Source: Sulfidibacter corallicola | Lineage (GTDB): Bacteria; Acidobacteriota; Holophagae; Acanthopleuribacterales; Acanthopleuribacteraceae | Assembly (NCBI RefSeq): GCF_017498545.1 | Contig: NZ_CP071793.1 | Location: forward strand, 6,647,001-6,711,000 | Reading direction: 5' to 3' | DNA length: 64,000 nt | Shown here: positions 63,492 through 64,000 of the stretch, piece after piece | How the letters are laid out: each line of letters opens with the position of its first letter | Position numbering within the stretch: position 1 is the stretch's first letter | Program-made: the position numbers and the translations under genes | Notes under the pieces: model-generated | The model's database searches: none | Seen by the model: only the letters and a program-made list of their open reading frames with translations | What the model was told of the DNA's origin: nothing

Positions 63492-64000
63492 TTACTTTTT
63501 GAGTTTGCGCATGTTGCGCAGGTAGGTGGGAATGTCGAGATCGTTGTCGTCCTCGAATCCCATGTTGTTGGCACCATACCCCTGCGGCGTCATGAGGATG
63601 TTTTTCAAGGTCTCCTCGGGCGTCGCGAACTCGGCCGCGGGTTCGGCGTGCAGCATTTCGGGTTCTTCCATTTTGGGTGCGTTGGCGGTTTGGCCGTAGT
63701 AGGTTTGCCGTTCGCGCTCGGACGGGTGACCCACGCTGGCCGCCGGGGCCTGTTTCGTGTGGCTGGTACGCGGTCGGCGTTCGTAGGCGCCGGTCTCGAC
63801 CTGTTTTCCACCGCCCTGGCGGGTATCGGCCGCCGTGGTCGCCCGCTCGTTGCGGGGTTGCGCGGGGCGCTTGCCACTTTGGCGGGTGCCCTGAGGACCG
63901 GCTGCCTGGCGTTGGTTGGTCGGCCGCTGGTTGCCCGGGCGTTGCGCCGCGGGACGTCGGGTCTCGCGCTGGACCGGCGGTTCGGCCGGCGGCTGCACGA
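63492..64000 (-). CDS. ftsZ: Cell division protein FtsZ, C-terminal part (cut by window end)
   Basis: The last 168 residues of a larger protein whose 5' part lies beyond the window. Most is a low-complexity linker rich in Gln, Pro, Arg and Ala. The end, DNDLDIPTYLRNMRKLKK, is the FtsZ C-terminal conserved peptide (consensus D-x-x-IPxFLR), which binds FtsA, ZipA-like anchors and MinC-type partners, followed by a basic tail. The segment MTPQGYGANNMGFEDDND precedes it. The first visible codon is Met in frame, but this is internal. The globular GTPase domain is not visible, so the call rests on the C-terminal peptide and linker style. Confidence 0.72.
   Translation of the reverse strand, partial: VQPPAEPPVQRETRRPAAQRPGNQRPTNQRQAAGPQGTRQSGKRPAQPRNERATTAADTRQGGGKQVETGAYERRPRTSHTKQAPAASVGHPSERERQTYYGQTANAPKMEEPEMLHAEPAAEFATPEETLKNILMTPQGYGANNMGFEDDNDLDIPTYLRNMRKLKK

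Overview
The window is about 60% GC with compact bacterial operons and good Shine-Dalgarno sites. Housekeeping genes (the C-terminal end of ftsZ, aat, purU, serA/serB, a YdiJ-type dehydrogenase) sit beside outer-membrane and secretion genes (TonB-dependent receptor, HlyD, LolA-like protein), so this is chromosomal DNA of a Gram-negative bacterium. The hybrid NRPS/PKS, several secreted serine hydrolases, a CHRD/Spondin_N protein and dispersed palindromic repeats recall marine Acidobacteriota of the Acanthopleuribacter/Sulfidibacter type. That placement is an inference from memory.

Layout. 1-11.6 kb: RDD membrane protein, AhpD-like protein, TauE/SafE-type transporter, LolA-like secreted protein, PurU, a class V aminotransferase, a CHRD-Spondin_N protein and a serine hydrolase with an Asp-rich tail, separated by long AT-richer gaps. 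12.4-34.3 kb: a biosynthetic locus. On the plus strand are an ACP-like protein, an FkbH-type HAD/GNAT protein, a free-standing condensation-type acyltransferase and a TonB-dependent receptor. Facing them on the minus strand are two translationally coupled megasynthases: C-A-PCP-KS-AT-KR-ACP-ACP-ACP (2897 aa), then dock-C-A-PCP-KS-AT-ACP-TE (2397 aa). 34.9-41.1 kb: an HPF-like protein, the YdiJ-type dehydrogenase, and divergently a serB-like/serA operon. 41.2-42.0 kb: a cluster of palindromic repeats. 42.3-46.9 kb: an amidohydrolase and a large serine-hydrolase protein. 47-49 kb: an ECF sigma/FecR pair. 49.4-51.7 kb: an MBOAT/SGNH acyl-transfer pair. 52.3-58.3 kb: an export operon of HlyD plus two ABC proteins, resembling NHLP-type peptide exporters. 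58.5-64 kb: an O-antigen-ligase-like protein, a secreted beta-rich protein, aat and the 3' end of ftsZ.

The most unusual system is the biosynthetic locus. The first megasynthase looks fully active. In the second, the C domain has lost its catalytic His, the A domain has lost its P-loop pattern and its A10 Lys, and the KS keeps Cys but lacks both catalytic His. Its two carriers, AT and thioesterase look intact, and the frame is open throughout. This suggests a repurposed termination module rather than a decaying gene. A glycerate-type starter made by the FkbH/ACP/acyltransferase set is a plausible inference. A second unusual point is the exporter: its C39-like peptidase domain has Ser in place of Cys, and its partner ABC protein stops one residue after the H-loop, next to a tandem repeat array.
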